64,000 nt of DNA from Pseudomonadota bacterium. Lineage in GTDB: Bacteria; Myxococcota_A; UBA796; SXON01. The notes below the pieces were generated by a model. It saw only the letters and a program-made list of their open reading frames with translations, was not told where the DNA came from and ran no database searches. Location of the stretch: positions 1 through 64,000 of the forward strand of contig SXON01000121.1 in NCBI GenBank assembly GCA_005778355.1, written 5' to 3'. Positions 63,898 to 64,000 of this stretch are shown here, piece by piece (positions within the stretch are counted from its first letter, which is position 1; each line of letters begins with the position of its first letter). Made by a program: the position numbers and the translations under genes.

Positions 63898-64000
63898 GTC
63901 TGGTGCTCGACGCCGGCGCGCTCGTCGCGATTGAGCGGTCGGATCGCAGCGTCGTGGCGTTGTTGAAGCGGGAGTTGCTCGCCGGTCGAGCACCGCTGAC
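63894..64000 (+). CDS. PIN-domain toxin, VapC-like (3' partial)
   Basis: The reading frame begins with GTG at 63894, overlapping the antitoxin stop, and runs off the window edge. The 35 visible residues start VSLVLDAGALVAIERSDRS, the PIN-domain opening with the first catalytic Asp. VapC toxins are Mg2+-dependent endoribonucleases that cut tRNA or rRNA. The remaining acidic residues are outside the window. Confidence 0.75.
   Translation, partial: MSLVLDAGALVAIERSDRSVVALLKRELLAGRAPL

Overview
The window is very GC-rich and densely coding. Genes often overlap by 1-4 bases, and convergent pairs repeatedly overlap at their tails. Gene content points to a Myxococcota-like (deltaproteobacterial) chromosome: parA-parB with a bactofilin, duplicated cyclic-nucleotide-binding proteins, a pseudokinase, a sigma factor paired with a CHAT protease, RtcB, TSP3 and Ig-like surface proteins, and short lipoproteins with Asp/Gly-rich linkers. 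This placement is inferred from gene content, not from a phylogeny. I see no rRNA, IS element, prophage or CRISPR array, and no gene-free stretch longer than about 300 bases.

Layout. 1-2.3 kb: the tail of a parallel-beta-helix surface protein, then a divergent MocR regulator/LysE exporter pair sharing an operator-like direct repeat. 2.3-12.7 kb: a plus-strand run (papain-like protease, two unknowns, alpha/beta hydrolase) meets a minus-strand run (ECF sigma factor, CHAT protease, unknown beta-rich protein, GMC oxidoreductase) tail to tail. This is the best candidate for an undescribed system. 12.8-16 kb: second-messenger genes (receiver-EAL, HDOD, degenerate GGDEF-like). 16.1-20.9 kb: VOC protein, tRNA-Glu, tRNA-Lys, rtcB, B12-binding radical SAM protein, carotenoid-isomerase-like flavoprotein. 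20.9-30.6 kb: purA, J-domain/TPR protein, xerC-like recombinase, topA, EamA transporter, pseudokinase, MBL hydrolase, bioD. 30.6-35.6 kb: Ig-like lipoprotein, response regulator, coiled-coil and cNMP-binding proteins.

35.6-53 kb holds the remnant of the conserved origin-proximal cluster on the minus strand: mnmG ... rsmG ... parA-parB-bactofilin-kinase, with an exact parS core just upstream of parA. A plus-strand block (recC-recB-recD and a quinone-reductase-like gene) plus a cNMP-binding gene lie between mnmG and rsmG. A second parS-like site lies inside recD. RecD carries Thr in place of the Walker A lysine. No dnaA or oriC was recognised.

53-64 kb: lipoprotein, GT-C glycosyltransferase, RluA pseudouridine synthase, class V aminotransferase, then a tightly coupled row (DUF481 barrel, TSP3/OmpA-like protein, DUF3810 metallopeptidase, ureohydrolase). 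The ureohydrolase holds an odd AT-richer patch with repeated TGTATCA half-sites that also occur in a 24-bp palindrome upstream of mnmG. The window ends with an Ig-like lipoprotein and a VapBC-type toxin-antitoxin pair, the toxin being cut by the window edge.
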